Source of the DNA: Caldivirga sp. MU80
Lineage (GTDB): Archaea > Thermoproteota > Thermoprotei > Thermoproteales > Thermocladiaceae
Length of the DNA: 64,000 bases
NCBI RefSeq assembly: GCF_001663375.1
Contig: NZ_LCTF01000007.1
Location: 1-64,000 of the forward strand
Direction of reading: 5' to 3'
In this document: one piece after another, positions 34,422-43,133 of the stretch
How the letters are laid out: each line of letters opens with the position of its first letter
Position numbering within the stretch: the first letter of the stretch is position 1
The notes under the pieces: model-generated
The model's input: the letters and a program-made list of their open reading frames with translations, nothing else
Databases searched by the model: none
What the model was told of the DNA's origin: nothing
Position numbers and translations under genes: made by a program

Positions 34422-35261
34422 TCACTGGGTGAGCTTAATGTCCGTAACCATATTCCTGGACTTAACATCAATGATCCTTAATGTGCCATCTGAGAAAACT
34501 ACAACCTTAGGCTTAGCCCCATAGTAGGGGCCTGAGGATGACGTGAATAGCGATAGCACTCTACCATTATGGAACCTCCAGTAGCCATCAGTGATGTAAC
34601 TATGGCCCCTAATTATCAAGGCAATGTCGTTACCCTCGATGAACCTCATGGTTACGTCTGGGCCGAATAGGTATGCACCAGGGCCCCTTGGGCTATCCAC
34701 GAAGCCGGTTACCTCATCACTTGGGTCATTCCAAAGTATCTGAAACGCCACTGGGTCGCTTGGCTCATCATCATGCCTACTTAACTTGCGTATATCATCA
34801 ACCCTCTCAAGGCCCTTAGCTAACCCACCATGTAACAGCAGCACCTTATCATTAAGCAAGGCGGCGTAGGGCAGTGACGGAAATAGATCATGAATTACGG
34901 TGCTCAGTAGGCTTTGGCCAAGCAGCGGCAGTGCCTCATCCATGAATCCGTAAACCTCATTCATTACGTATGACTCGTGGTTACCCCTCAGTGGTATCAT
35001 AACCCCCTGAAGAAATAGCTTCAGGACTTTTTCAAGGGTTTCAACCTGGTACTCACCCCTATCCACGTAGTCACCTAGACCTATGTAGCGCCAGTTACCT
35101 GGCGGGTAGTCGTTAATTATCTTTTCCAGTGACTCAACGTCACCATGTAGGTCACCTATTATCACAACCCTGTTTGAGTTAACACTCACTAGGTTATCCA
35201 ACTCACCTAACTTTTCAATCGCCCTATCAACAAGCCCTTTAAAATAATCCCTGTTGATCAT
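34422..35261 (-). CDS. PPP-family serine/threonine protein phosphatase
   Basis: This 279-residue metallophosphatase is of the PPP (PP1/PP2A-like) type found in some crenarchaea. All signature motifs are intact: GDLHGD (about residues 33-38), GDYVDRGE (about 62-69) and RGNHES (about 95-100), with downstream histidines in LLHGG and IRGHSYI. These bind a dinuclear metal centre for dephosphorylation of Ser/Thr residues. The ATG at 35261 starts a helical N-terminal leader of about 25 residues before the catalytic core. Substrates are unknown. Confidence 0.86.
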   Translation of the reverse strand: MINRDYFKGLVDRAIEKLGELDNLVSVNSNRVVIIGDLHGDVESLEKIINDYPPGNWRYIGLGDYVDRGEYQVETLEKVLKLFLQGVMIPLRGNHESYVMNEVYGFMDEALPLLGQSLLSTVIHDLFPSLPYAALLNDKVLLLHGGLAKGLERVDDIRKLSRHDDEPSDPVAFQILWNDPSDEVTGFVDSPRGPGAYLFGPDVTMRFIEGNDIALIIRGHSYITDGYWRFHNGRVLSLFTSSSGPYYGAKPKVVVFSDGTLRIIDVKSRNMVTDIKLTQ

Positions 35262-35293
35262 CGCTCATTTGCCTTGTTATGTATTTTTAATGA

Positions 35294-36040
35294 TTACGCG
35301 CCTGGTTTCTGGGGGAGCCCCTCACTCTTAGCCTCCTCGATGTACTTCCTTAACTCATCGACGCTCAGTTTCCTGAACATCCTAGTTTTAACATCAATCA
35401 CACCTATCTCGAATCTATCAGTATCTAGGCTCTCTGCCACAAGGCTGAGGGACTTAATGGCCAGCTTAATGCATAAGTTAAGGTCCATCTCGTACTTGTA
35501 GTTCTTCTCAAGGTACTCGAGTATGATGGATGACCCACTCCCTAATGCCGTAGCGTAGTAGCCGAAGTATATTCCACTTGGGTCCGTTTGATAAAGCCTT
35601 GGCCCACTCTTATCAACACCCCCTATTATCAACGCTATTCCAAAGGGCCTAACACCACCATGCTGTGTGTAGGCTTGCTCAAGATCACTAATCCTCTTCG
35701 TAATGTACTCAACATTAGCCTGCTCATCGTAGAGTAGCCTGTATATCTGGGCCTGCTCCCTGGCGTAGTCAATAAGTATCCTAGCATCTGATAGCAAGCC
35801 AGCTGAGGCGGCACCAATGTGAGTGTCTATCATGTAAACCTTCTCTATTGAGTTCAAATCTATCAGTGGGCCAAGCTTCCTCTTCTCGGCGGCCAACACG
35901 ACGCCCTCGGAGCATTTCAACCCAACGGTAGCCCAACCCCTCTTAACAGCCTCACCAGCGTACCTAACCTGGTATAGTTCACCCTCAGGGCTAAATATCG
36001 TTATGGCCCGGTCATATCCAGCCATTTGTGGACTAAACAT
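35294..36040 (-). CDS. psmA: Proteasome subunit alpha
   Basis: This 248-residue alpha subunit forms the outer rings of the 20S proteasome. The N-terminus MFSPQMAGYDRAITIFSPEG, followed by LYQVRYAGEAVKRG, is the conserved gate and H0-helix region; LAAEKRKLGPLIDLNSIEKV and the GxGS-like ATALGSGSS follow. No N-terminal threonine is expected in alpha subunits. I start at the ATG at 36040 rather than the TTG at 36061, which abuts the TATA-like box (AAAAACT, about 36062-36070); that box lies about 27 bp from 36040. Confidence 0.92.
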   Translation of the reverse strand: MFSPQMAGYDRAITIFSPEGELYQVRYAGEAVKRGWATVGLKCSEGVVLAAEKRKLGPLIDLNSIEKVYMIDTHIGAASAGLLSDARILIDYAREQAQIYRLLYDEQANVEYITKRISDLEQAYTQHGGVRPFGIALIIGGVDKSGPRLYQTDPSGIYFGYYATALGSGSSIILEYLEKNYKYEMDLNLCIKLAIKSLSLVAESLDTDRFEIGVIDVKTRMFRKLSVDELRKYIEEAKSEGLPQKPGA

Positions 36041-36255
36041 ACTGAGACCGTAGACACCCAAGAGTTTTTAACCTTTAACTAATAGTTCCCAGAAACCACC
36101 TAATGCAGGTATGTTGAGTCTCCACATCGCATTCATGACTCGGTTTTAAACCATTAAAGGCTATGTAACCCCCGATTCAAAGTCTAAACTACAAAATTTC
36201 AATCGGCTTAGAGCCTTACACAGCGAAGATCCACACCACTGAGGACCGTTTAACG

Positions 36256-36996
36256 CTAGGTTTTGCCTCTTACCGCTAAATACCTAATAAGTACTAGTAA
36301 TACAACTGTCGATAAAATTAGTGTTATTACTGATAAAATTACAGATATGTTAAGTAAACTCTCTGGTATATAATGGAGGTTACTTACATTGGTTGTAACC
36401 GTGATTACTGATGTTAACATTATGTATGTTGTTAAGTAGACTGTACTATTCACAATCCTGGTTACTGTTGCCGTTGAGGTTAAGGTGACGAACCTAGTTA
36501 ACGTTGTCGTGTTGACAATACTGGTTACCAGTGGTGACGAGGAGTTAACCGTGTATGTGTACGACCTTACGGTTAACTTAGGTTCAACAGTTATATTCAC
36601 CATCCTCCTATCGACAAGAATCCAAGTGCCATTAAGCCAGTAATACAGGTCAACGTTAAGTAGGTTATAACCAACATGTACAAGCGTTACCGTGAACACG
36701 AATTTAAGTATCCCGGGGGCTGTATTTATGGGTAGGCTGGCTAGCGTAAGTGTGCCATTATTCAACGCAACCATTATAGTCGACATGCATGAGCTTGGGG
36801 TTGTTATTAGGCATGGTGGTGCATATTCAACAAGGACCGTTATGTTGGCTGGTTGATTAACCTCAACTGGGTTTGTGTAACTAACGTTAATTATCTTGAC
36901 GTAATTCTCATAGTTACCCTGGGCCATTGCTAACATGGCAACTAGCAACACCGCAGCCACAGTAATTATGGCGACCTTAACCGCTGGCTTAGCCAT
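36256..36996 (-). CDS. Exported, membrane-anchored Thr/Val-rich protein
   Basis: This unrecognised 246-residue protein has an N-terminal signal (VKVAIITVAAVLLVAMLAMA), an outside domain of about 130 residues resembling a single Ig-like or CARDB-like beta-sandwich (NITVLVEYAPP through MVNITVEPKLTV), a threonine/valine-rich linker with repeated TVT and TST units, and a C-terminal helix (VILSVITLILSTVVLLVLI). The order signal, beta domain, Thr-rich stalk, anchor matches surface proteins of Thermoproteales. TATA-like AATAATA near 37022 fits the ATG. Confidence 0.7.
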   Translation of the reverse strand: MAKPAVKVAIITVAAVLLVAMLAMAQGNYENYVKIINVSYTNPVEVNQPANITVLVEYAPPCLITTPSSCMSTIMVALNNGTLTLASLPINTAPGILKFVFTVTLVHVGYNLLNVDLYYWLNGTWILVDRRMVNITVEPKLTVRSYTYTVNSSSPLVTSIVNTTTLTRFVTLTSTATVTRIVNSTVYLTTYIMLTSVITVTTNVSNLHYIPESLLNISVILSVITLILSTVVLLVLIRYLAVRGKT

Positions 36997-37073
36997 AATT
37001 CCCAGCCTTAACTGCAGTGTTATTATTCCTTTCTATGGGGGAAGAATTAAAAAGCTGTAAATGAGGATTACGC

Positions 37074-38132
37074 ATGGAGTACGTTAGGTTCGGTAACAGT
37101 GGACTTAAGGTGTCTAAACTATGTCTAGGTCTTTGGCACCTACCACCGTTAAAGGAGAGGGACATTTACGGTGTGTACAAGGTTGATGAGGAGGAGTCCA
37201 TTAGGATAATTAAGAAGGCCATTGACCTTGGGGTGAATTTCATAGACACCGCAAACATCTACCATGGTACGATGCAGGGCCCTGACTATATTCATGCCGG
37301 TAAGGCTGAGGAGGTGCTTGGTAAGGCTATTAGGGGTTATGACAGGGAGTCCTTGGTAATATCAACCAAGGTCAGGGGTAGGATGGCGCCTTGGCCAAAT
37401 GGCGAGGGGTTATCCAGGAAGCACATTAGGTGGCAGATTAGGGAATCATTGAGAAGGCTAGGGACCGATTACGTCGACATATACTTAATGCATAGGCCAG
37501 ACCCATCAACACCAATTGAGGAAACCCTAGATGCGTTAAAGGACCTGGTTACCCAGGGCCTGGTTCACTACGTGGGTGAGAGCTACTTCCACCCAGACGA
37601 CATACAGTACATTTACGAGTACTCAAGAAGCATCCATCTACCATTCATAGCCATGCAGGAACCCTACAACCTGATTGAACGCGACATTGAGAAGGATAAA
37701 ATTCCCCTAGCTAAGAAATACGGCTTAGGTATAATGGCCTACATACCGCTGGCCCAAGGTGTGTTAACGGGTAAGTACCTTAACGGCATCCCGGAAATGT
37801 CGAGGGCAAGTTACGTGGATGAGATACGCTGGAGGTATTTAACACCGGAAACCCTGAAGGCCATGAGGGAGTTTCACGAGTTAGCTAAGGAGCTTGGGGT
37901 AACTGATGCGCAACTAGCTCTTGCATGGATACTTAGGAAGTCCGAGGAACTTGGGGTAACGATAATACCGATAATTGGTGTTACTAGTGTTGCCCAGCTT
38001 GAGGATAACTTGGGCAGTTTAGACGTTAAGTTGAGTGGTGACGTGATGAGTAGGCTTGAGGAGATATCAAGGATGGCTAAGGTTAACTGGGAGGTTAGGT
38101 ACGATAGGGTAATTAAACTAAACTCACCCTAA
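37074..38132 (+). CDS. Aldo/keto reductase
   Basis: This 352-residue NADPH-dependent oxidoreductase of the aldo/keto reductase superfamily is a TIM barrel. The opening VRFGNSGLKVSKLCLGLW, the catalytic-region FIDTANIY (Asp and Tyr), VISTKVRG with the lysine, DYVDIYLMHRPD and the C-terminal cofactor-binding IIPIIGVTSVAQLEDNL are all present. It probably reduces a sugar or carbonyl compound; the substrate is not deducible. A TATA-like ATTAAAAAG at 37046-37054 supports the ATG. Confidence 0.87.
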   Translation: MEYVRFGNSGLKVSKLCLGLWHLPPLKERDIYGVYKVDEEESIRIIKKAIDLGVNFIDTANIYHGTMQGPDYIHAGKAEEVLGKAIRGYDRESLVISTKVRGRMAPWPNGEGLSRKHIRWQIRESLRRLGTDYVDIYLMHRPDPSTPIEETLDALKDLVTQGLVHYVGESYFHPDDIQYIYEYSRSIHLPFIAMQEPYNLIERDIEKDKIPLAKKYGLGIMAYIPLAQGVLTGKYLNGIPEMSRASYVDEIRWRYLTPETLKAMREFHELAKELGVTDAQLALAWILRKSEELGVTIIPIIGVTSVAQLEDNLGSLDVKLSGDVMSRLEEISRMAKVNWEVRYDRVIKLNSP

Positions 38133-38224
38133 ATTCCAGCAATTTAAAAATTCATGACCAATGGTACAAGGTCATGCCGGGTTCAACTCATCACAAATTC
38201 AGAAGCACCCCTTCTCACTAATCA

Positions 38225-38258
38225 CCCTAGGTAATTCAAGGTTAGGGGAGTTTTTATT
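38225..38258 (+). terminator. Possible hairpin plus T-run terminator
   Basis: An inverted repeat (CCCTA at 38225-38229 and TAGGG at 38243-38247) is followed by GAGTTTTTATT. It lies about 90 bp after the aldo/keto reductase stop. Archaeal termination depends mainly on T-runs, so the T5 stretch may matter more than the weak hairpin. Confidence 0.3.
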
Positions 38259-38349
38259 AATTATCCCTATAGGTATAATGAATTTAATATCTTAAAAATC
38301 GATGACGTTCGAAATTTAAAACTGTTGGGGATTTTTATTTGAGAGATCA

Positions 38350-39684
38350 TTATCTCTTTATCTCAACCTTAGCGGGCCTAACCTCAATTATCTGCCCAGC
38401 TGCTATAGTCCTACCCATATCCCTAAGCGAGAACCTACCTAAGGCTGGTAGGTCCGAGAACTTCTCGACTACAACAGGCTTAAGTGGCTTAAGCCTCACC
38501 ATGGCTACGTCACCCCTCTTTATGAACTGCGGCTTCTGCTCCACGGTTTGTCCAGTGGCTGGGTCAAGCCTTGAGATTAACTCGATTATCTGAGCTGGTA
38601 CAGTGGCCGTGTGGACGTGCATCACTGGCGTATATCCAACGCCTATGGTGGTTGGGTGCTCCAGTACTGCTATCCTGGCCACTATCTCCTCAGCCACCGT
38701 GGGTGGGCTGTTCAAGTTGCCAAGTACATCACCCCTCTTCACGTCCTGCTTCTCCACACCCCTAATGTTAACACCAACGTTATCACCTGCCTTAGCCTGC
38801 TCAAGCTTCATGTGATGGGTCTCTATACTCCTTACATCACCAACCTTAGCTGGTGGTAGTATGACTATGGGGTCACCAACCTTAAGGACCCCTGACTCCA
38901 CCCTACCGGTAACCACGGTACCAGCGCCCGTTATTGAGAACACGTCCTGTATAGGTAGCCTTAGTGGCTTATCCACCAACCTGGGCGGTGGCTCAATTGC
39001 GTCAAGGGCCTCGAGTAGCGTTGGCCCATTGTACCAAGGTGTATTACTACTCTTGGTCTTGATATTATCGCCTCTAATAGCGCTAACGGGTATGAAAGGT
39101 ATCTTGCTTACATCGTACCTAAGTATCTTAAGTATCTTGGTTAACTCACCCTTAATCTGCTCATACCTCTTCTGGTCATAGTTTACAACATCCATCTTGT
39201 TAACCGCAACTATCAAGTTCCTGATACCGAGGGTCCATGCCAGGAACAGGTGCTCCCTGGTCTGGCCCTGTGGACCTACCCCAGCCTCAAACTCACCTGG
39301 CCTGGCTGAAACCACCAGTAATGCTGCATCAGCCTGACTGGCACCGACAATCATGTTCTTGACGAAGTCCCTGTGCCCAGGTAGGTCTATTATTGTGTAG
39401 AAGTACTTAGGTGTTTCGAAACCCACATGCATGGCCTCAATAGTGACACCCCTCTCCCTCTCCTCCTTCAACCTATCCATGATCCAGGCGTACTTGAAGT
39501 CCTCCTTACCCAGCTTCTTAGCCTCAGCCTCAATCTCGGCAAACGCCTTCTCATCAACATACCCAGCCTCTAAAAGTAGCCTACCGGTTAACGTGGATTT
39601 ACCGTGGTCAACATGCCCTATTATAGCTAGGTTCAGGTGGATCTTCTTCAATGCACTCTCACCAGGGTTCTTTATTATGCTCAT
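38350..39684 (-). CDS. tuf: Translation elongation factor EF-1 alpha
   Basis: This 444-residue GTPase delivers aminoacyl-tRNA to the ribosome. G1 is GHVDHGKST (residues 23-31), G2 is in REKERGVTIEA-like ERGVTIEAMH, G3 is DLPGHRDFVKNMI and G4 NKMD. Domains 2 and 3 follow with AGTVVTGRVESG and the C-terminal GQIIEV. I choose the ATG at 39684 over the TTG immediately before it; a TTTTTAAA box at about 39708-39715 lies roughly 26 bp upstream. Codon choice is regular, as expected for a highly expressed gene. Confidence 0.95.
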   Translation of the reverse strand: MSIIKNPGESALKKIHLNLAIIGHVDHGKSTLTGRLLLEAGYVDEKAFAEIEAEAKKLGKEDFKYAWIMDRLKEERERGVTIEAMHVGFETPKYFYTIIDLPGHRDFVKNMIVGASQADAALLVVSARPGEFEAGVGPQGQTREHLFLAWTLGIRNLIVAVNKMDVVNYDQKRYEQIKGELTKILKILRYDVSKIPFIPVSAIRGDNIKTKSSNTPWYNGPTLLEALDAIEPPPRLVDKPLRLPIQDVFSITGAGTVVTGRVESGVLKVGDPIVILPPAKVGDVRSIETHHMKLEQAKAGDNVGVNIRGVEKQDVKRGDVLGNLNSPPTVAEEIVARIAVLEHPTTIGVGYTPVMHVHTATVPAQIIELISRLDPATGQTVEQKPQFIKRGDVAMVRLKPLKPVVVEKFSDLPALGRFSLRDMGRTIAAGQIIEVRPAKVEIKR

Positions 39685-39839
39685 CAATAATAGCCATTGA
39701 CTTGCTCTTTAAAAATTTAACTGAATAAGCCAATGCCGCAGCACCTTAACCGCATCCTCACCCCTTCCCACGAACTACCTCAAACGTAATGATAAGCGGT
39801 CTCGCCAATAAACCCTTTAATCATTAATTCCCCATGGAC

Positions 39840-39923
39840 ATGAAGAGGCAGGGTTACTTAACAACCCAAAAGTACCTGAACTTCAACTTCCCAATGCATG
39901 TTAACTTGCCCTCAGCATTGTGA
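39840..39923 (+). CDS. Possible 27-residue basic miniprotein
   Basis: A short frame in the gap between EF-1 alpha and the glycosyltransferase encodes MKRQGYLTTQKYLNFNFPMH and a seven-residue tail VNLPSAL. A TATA-like CCCTTTAATC at 39811-39820 lies about 25 bp before the ATG at 39840, the usual leaderless spacing; an in-frame ATG at 39834 is less well placed. It has no homologue I recognise and may be a chance frame. Confidence 0.25.
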   Translation: MKRQGYLTTQKYLNFNFPMHVNLPSAL

Positions 39924-39927
39924 ATAA

Positions 39928-40983
39928 TCACGTGGGCTTAAGACCTAGGGCTACGTTAACATACCTAATGAGCCTCATCTTAAATGCATTGTAAGTGAAC
40001 TGCAGCGAATGCCTCCTGGCCCTAATGCTGTATCTGCGGTATAAGTCATCGTTGGTCAGTAGCTTAACCATGGCGTCGACAGCCTCGGCATGGTTGAGGT
40101 AACCGAAGCCGTACCTGCCGTACTCAACTATGTCACTCCATGCCCCACCAGACCTATGAACCACGGGTACTGCCCCAGCCGCCTGAGCCTCAGCCACCAC
40201 AAGCCCGAAGTGTTCGTTGACAGCTGCATGCAGTAGTACCTTAGCCCTACATAGGTAATCCCACTTAACACCCTCGCTTGCATCAAGCACCAACTCAACG
40301 TGCCTGGCCCTCTCCCTAACCTGCCTAAGGTACGCCTCATTGTAGGGAAGGCCAATTACGTAGTAGGCTGCCTTAGGGTACCTGCTATACGCAGCCTCCA
40401 TCATATCGACGATGTCGGTGGTCCTCTTGTCAGGCGCTATCCTACCCACGGAAACCACAACATCCTCCTTGACCCTTGAACCACAGTCACGGGGCATCAC
40501 AGGAGGGTATAGGACGCCGCTCAACCTAGGCCTATAGGGTAGTTGACTCAGGGTCCACCTGGAGTTAGCCAGCAGTATGCGTGGCCCCAGTATTGGCAGC
40601 ATAATTCTATTAAGCTCTATGAAGAGCCTCCTCCTAAGCCTATAGGGCGGCATGTAGGTGCCTGGGTTGTTTAAGTAACCTATGTCGAAAGGCCACAGTA
40701 GGACGTGGTAAACAGTGTTTATGGTTAAATCGTAGCCTAGGCTTGCCAGACCTGTTACCACGTTCCTAGTTAATCCACGAATTGGTAAATTAGGGTCATA
40801 CTCAAACACACTCACTATCCTCCGAGCCGGGATATCAGCCAACCTGCTGTCCAACTTCCCATCGAAAAGCAGCACCAAGTCCACTGTGAAGCCATTCTCA
40901 TTAAGCGCCTTGGCCATGGCATAGGTGACCAATTCCTGGCCACCCCACCTACTCAACGTATCGTAGGCAATGGCAACCTTCAT
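39928..40983 (-). CDS. Glycosyltransferase family 4 protein
   Basis: This 351-residue GT-B-fold retaining glycosyltransferase has the N-terminal acceptor domain MKVAIAYDTLSRWGGQELV with its glycine-rich loop. The C-terminal domain has DVVVSVGRIAPDKRT and the sugar-nucleotide motif EHFGLVVAEAQAAGAVPV. It probably acts at the membrane in protein N-glycosylation or lipid glycosylation, as such enzymes commonly do in crenarchaea. The ATG at 40983 is chosen over the adjacent TTG; a TATATAGG-type box at about 41002-41011 lies about 25 bp upstream. Confidence 0.82.
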   Translation of the reverse strand: MKVAIAYDTLSRWGGQELVTYAMAKALNENGFTVDLVLLFDGKLDSRLADIPARRIVSVFEYDPNLPIRGLTRNVVTGLASLGYDLTINTVYHVLLWPFDIGYLNNPGTYMPPYRLRRRLFIELNRIMLPILGPRILLANSRWTLSQLPYRPRLSGVLYPPVMPRDCGSRVKEDVVVSVGRIAPDKRTTDIVDMMEAAYSRYPKAAYYVIGLPYNEAYLRQVRERARHVELVLDASEGVKWDYLCRAKVLLHAAVNEHFGLVVAEAQAAGAVPVVHRSGGAWSDIVEYGRYGFGYLNHAEAVDAMVKLLTNDDLYRRYSIRARRHSLQFTYNAFKMRLIRYVNVALGLKPT

Positions 40984-41105
40984 CAAAGTAAACCAAGCCC
41001 TACCCCTATATATGCCCGAGGGTACAAAGGCAACTCCACCCTAACATTACTCCTCAGCGGCCAGGGATGAACCTGGCTGCATGCCTTTACCCTAAAAGGA
41101 TCCAC

Positions 41106-41320
41106 TGAACCGTCTCTCCGGAAGTGGCAGAGGCTTGTTGACTCCACCGTCTGCTTCTTGAGCCCACTCACCGTAGCGGCTAAGGTTCCCAGCTATTACG
41201 GGTCTTGAGAGCCTAGGGTAACCAATGAGGGCGTTAGGGTTAGACTTTAAGATTTAATTAGGATTTAGGCACTAAATGAAAATAAACACACAAGTAACCA
41301 AGAAAACCGAAATAGCCCTC
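41106..41320 (-). ncRNA. Candidate non-coding RNA locus, copy B
   Basis: This stretch is collinear with 60662-60911 on the plus strand. Read on the minus strand, both contain in order TTTCGGTTTT, TTATTTTCATTT, TGCCTAA, a TATA-like element, CTAACCCTA, GCCGCTACGGTGAG (one mismatch), AGACGGTGG and CCGGAGAGACGGTTCA. The TATA-like TCTTAAAGT is at about 41244-41252, predicting a transcript start near 41222. There is no conserved reading frame. A GTGG/CCAC stem brackets a shorter loop than in copy A. No known RNA family is recognised. Confidence 0.5.
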
Positions 41321-41579
41321 CTCCACACGCTCATTGAGTATTGGCTGCCATTCCCCATTAAGCCAACTACTAAATGTGTGGACTGTTGTCTACGGGGATT
41401 CGTTAACTAGGGCTAAAATCACTAGTTGATTAATGAGATCTGATCCCCCTCCCTGCCCTAAAGGGTGAGGTTTATTGATCTTATTGCATTAATATTCAGG
41501 ATGCGCCACGTGATGATGAGTATTCAGCGGAAGAATTTATAAATAATCACTAGCCTAGAGCCCTGTAGTTAAGTTGAAT
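41321..41579. other. Gap between RNA copy B and endA
   Basis: No gene is evident here. The segment holds an inverted repeat TTAACTAG/CTAGTTgaTTAA at about 41403-41433, a solo mini-element hairpin at 41443-41477 and the TATA box of the endonuclease gene (ATTTATAAATAA, 41535-41546). Confidence 0.5.
41443..41477 (-). repeat. Solo hairpin related to the mini-element ends
   Basis: Read on the minus strand, AACCTCACCCTTTAGGGCAG continues as GGAGGGGGATCA. It joins a left-end-like hairpin (CCCT/AGGG) directly to a right-end-like GGAGGGGGATCA tail, as if the middle of a mini-element had been lost by recombination between its two similar ends. Confidence 0.4.
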
Positions 41580-42134
41580 ATGAGGAGTATGAAGATACTT
41601 AGAGTTAAGGATGCTGGGGGTTTTTACGCCGTTGAGGATGAGGCATCAAGGCTACTGTTAAGCGATAAGAGGTTTATTAATCCCGACGAAATAGACCCCA
41701 TTGAGCTAGCCTACTTAATATATATGGGTGACTTCAAGGTCTACATTAACGGTAAACCAGTCTCAATAATAGATGTCTTGCGTTCAGGTGACCTCGAGAA
41801 ATTCATGGTTTATCTGGACTTAAGGAATAGGGGTCTTTACGTTAAGCCTGTTAGGGATGGTAAAGTAGACATGCTTGTCTGGGATAAGAAAAAGAATGCA
41901 CTATCATCCAACCCGCAGTACGTGGTTAAAATACTTGATGAAGGTAGGGGCATTAGGACCACTGAGCTTCTTGAGTTGACCGACTACGCCGAGAAGAATA
42001 GGATGAAGCTTGTCTTAGCTCTGTTAAGCTCTGAGGGGACCTTAACGTACTATAGGGCGTTCACGATAGAGCCGGGTCAAAGAGATGCCGGGTGGCTTAA
42101 GGTGAGGGGTGATGGTGAGTCTAAGGGATCTTGA
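41580..42134 (+). CDS. tRNA-splicing endonuclease, probable structural subunit
   Basis: This 184-residue protein has the two-domain layout of archaeal EndA. The N-terminal domain contains IDPIELAYLIYMG. The C-terminal nuclease domain has FMVYLDLRNRGLYVKPV, where active subunits have the Y.DLR.RGY signature, and ends in a strand containing TLTYYRAF. The catalytic histidine expected around residue 115-125 is not seen (SSNPQYVVKIL occupies that position), so this is likely the non-catalytic subunit of a heteromeric enzyme. It would help cut bulge-helix-bulge introns. A TATA box at 41535-41546 leaves a leader of about 14 nt to the ATG at 41580; a second ATG at 41589 is possible. Confidence 0.72.
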   Translation: MRSMKILRVKDAGGFYAVEDEASRLLLSDKRFINPDEIDPIELAYLIYMGDFKVYINGKPVSIIDVLRSGDLEKFMVYLDLRNRGLYVKPVRDGKVDMLVWDKKKNALSSNPQYVVKILDEGRGIRTTELLELTDYAEKNRMKLVLALLSSEGTLTYYRAFTIEPGQRDAGWLKVRGDGESKGS

Positions 42135-42405
42135 GCATCTGGTTGAGACTTCTAGAAGCAGGAGGATTAAGATCATTGTGAGGTTTAGGGACACTAAGTA
42201 CCTAATCACCATAGATGGCGAAATCAAGGCAACCGACATTAACGGCACTAAAGTTCCGTGGAGTAGGGCATTCCAGCAACCACCCCACGTAGTATTAAGC
42301 ACATATAAGATCGATAAGATCGATGTAATGTGCGGTGACGACCTGGTTGCAACATACAGCAGCTTCAATGACCTGGTTAAATCCGTGGGTAAGCATGGTT
42401 GCTGA
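42112..42405 (+). CDS. Hypothetical 97-residue protein
   Basis: I do not recognise this short protein. It starts MVSLRDLEHLVETSRSRRIK, has a central beta-rich region (IIVRFRDTKYLITIDGEI) and ends in HGC. It overlaps the endonuclease subunit by 23 bp and precedes the uS8 gene by 42 bp, so it is probably co-expressed with RNA-processing and translation genes. It has no membrane segment. A GTG at 42109 or 42115 could also serve as start. Confidence 0.65.
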   Translation: MVSLRDLEHLVETSRSRRIKIIVRFRDTKYLITIDGEIKATDINGTKVPWSRAFQQPPHVVLSTYKIDKIDVMCGDDLVATYSSFNDLVKSVGKHGC

Positions 42406-42447
42406 TTAAACGGAAACACTTATATAGAGGTTGGGCGTCGCCGGCTT

Positions 42448-42840
42448 ATGGTCATGCTTGATGTATTGTCAAACGCGTTAATCAGCATAAAGAACGTGGA
42501 GGCTAAGGGTGGTAAGCAGGTTGTGATTTGGCCATCATCTAAGCTGGTGGGTAACGTGCTTAGGGTTATGCAGAGGTACGGCTACATCGGTGAGTTCGAG
42601 TACGTGTACGATGGAAGGGGTGGTAAGTATATTGTTCAGCTGCTGGGTAGGATAAATGATATAGGTCCGATAAAGCCAAGGTTTCACGTTAAGGTTAGTG
42701 AACTGCAGAAGTGGGAGGAGAAGTACCTACCGGCCAGGCAGATAGGTATACTGATACTGTCCACGTCTAGGGGTGTTATGTCACACTTGGAGGCTAGGGA
42801 AAGTAGAACTGGTGGGGTTTTATTGGCCTACGTATACTAA
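42448..42840 (+). CDS. rps8: Ribosomal protein uS8
   Basis: This 130-residue protein is archaeal S8, a primary 16S rRNA-binding protein of the 30S platform. [34 protein letters not shown] and the C-terminal [16 protein letters not shown], which carries the STSRGxM-type rRNA-binding motif, identify it. A CTTATATAG box at 42419-42427 lies about 25 bp before the ATG. It is isolated from the main S10-spc ribosomal cluster. Confidence 0.93.
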   Translation: MVMLDVLSNALISIKNVEAKGGKQVVIWPSSKLVGNVLRVMQRYGYIGEFEYVYDGRGGKYIVQLLGRINDIGPIKPRFHVKVSELQKWEEKYLPARQIGILILSTSRGVMSHLEARESRTGGVLLAYVY

Positions 42841-43127
42841 GCATTAGCCTGCTCCTTACCAATGCCTATTATAACTAGGCTTGACCCATCATTTGGGCAC
42901 TTCTCATCATCAACCTTACCCACGTAGTCCCCCACCTTAAACTCCCTAACCTTAACATAACCACAGGTGGGGCACCTTAAAGTGACGTACTCGCTTATCC
43001 TCCTAACACCACTCACCGCCAAGACGTTCCTTAAATCCCTTGAAACTGCGTAAAACAGCACAGCCACTGTTAATACAGTTACTATAACTGGTATTAACGT
43101 TGTGTATAGGTCTACACTAATGAGCAT
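42837..43127 (-). CDS. Membrane-anchored zinc-ribbon protein
   Basis: This 96-residue protein has an N-terminal transmembrane helix (about 9-30, [20 protein letters not shown]) and a cytoplasmic zinc-ribbon-like part with CPTCGYVKV and a later CPND, giving three cysteines for metal binding. It lies 6 bp after the DUF1512-type gene on the same strand and probably shares its operon. The function is unknown; its end overlaps the uS8 stop by 4 bp. Confidence 0.7.
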   Translation of the reverse strand: MLISVDLYTTLIPVIVTVLTVAVLFYAVSRDLRNVLAVSGVRRISEYVTLRCPTCGYVKVREFKVGDYVGKVDDEKCPNDGSSLVIIGIGKEQANA

Positions 43128-43133
43128 TGGTTA

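Noticed and set aside
36041-36255. RNA gene in the gap between psmA and the exported protein gene
   Set aside because: Neither strand shows C/D boxes, a stable hairpin or a T-loop; only the psmA TATA-like box is apparent.
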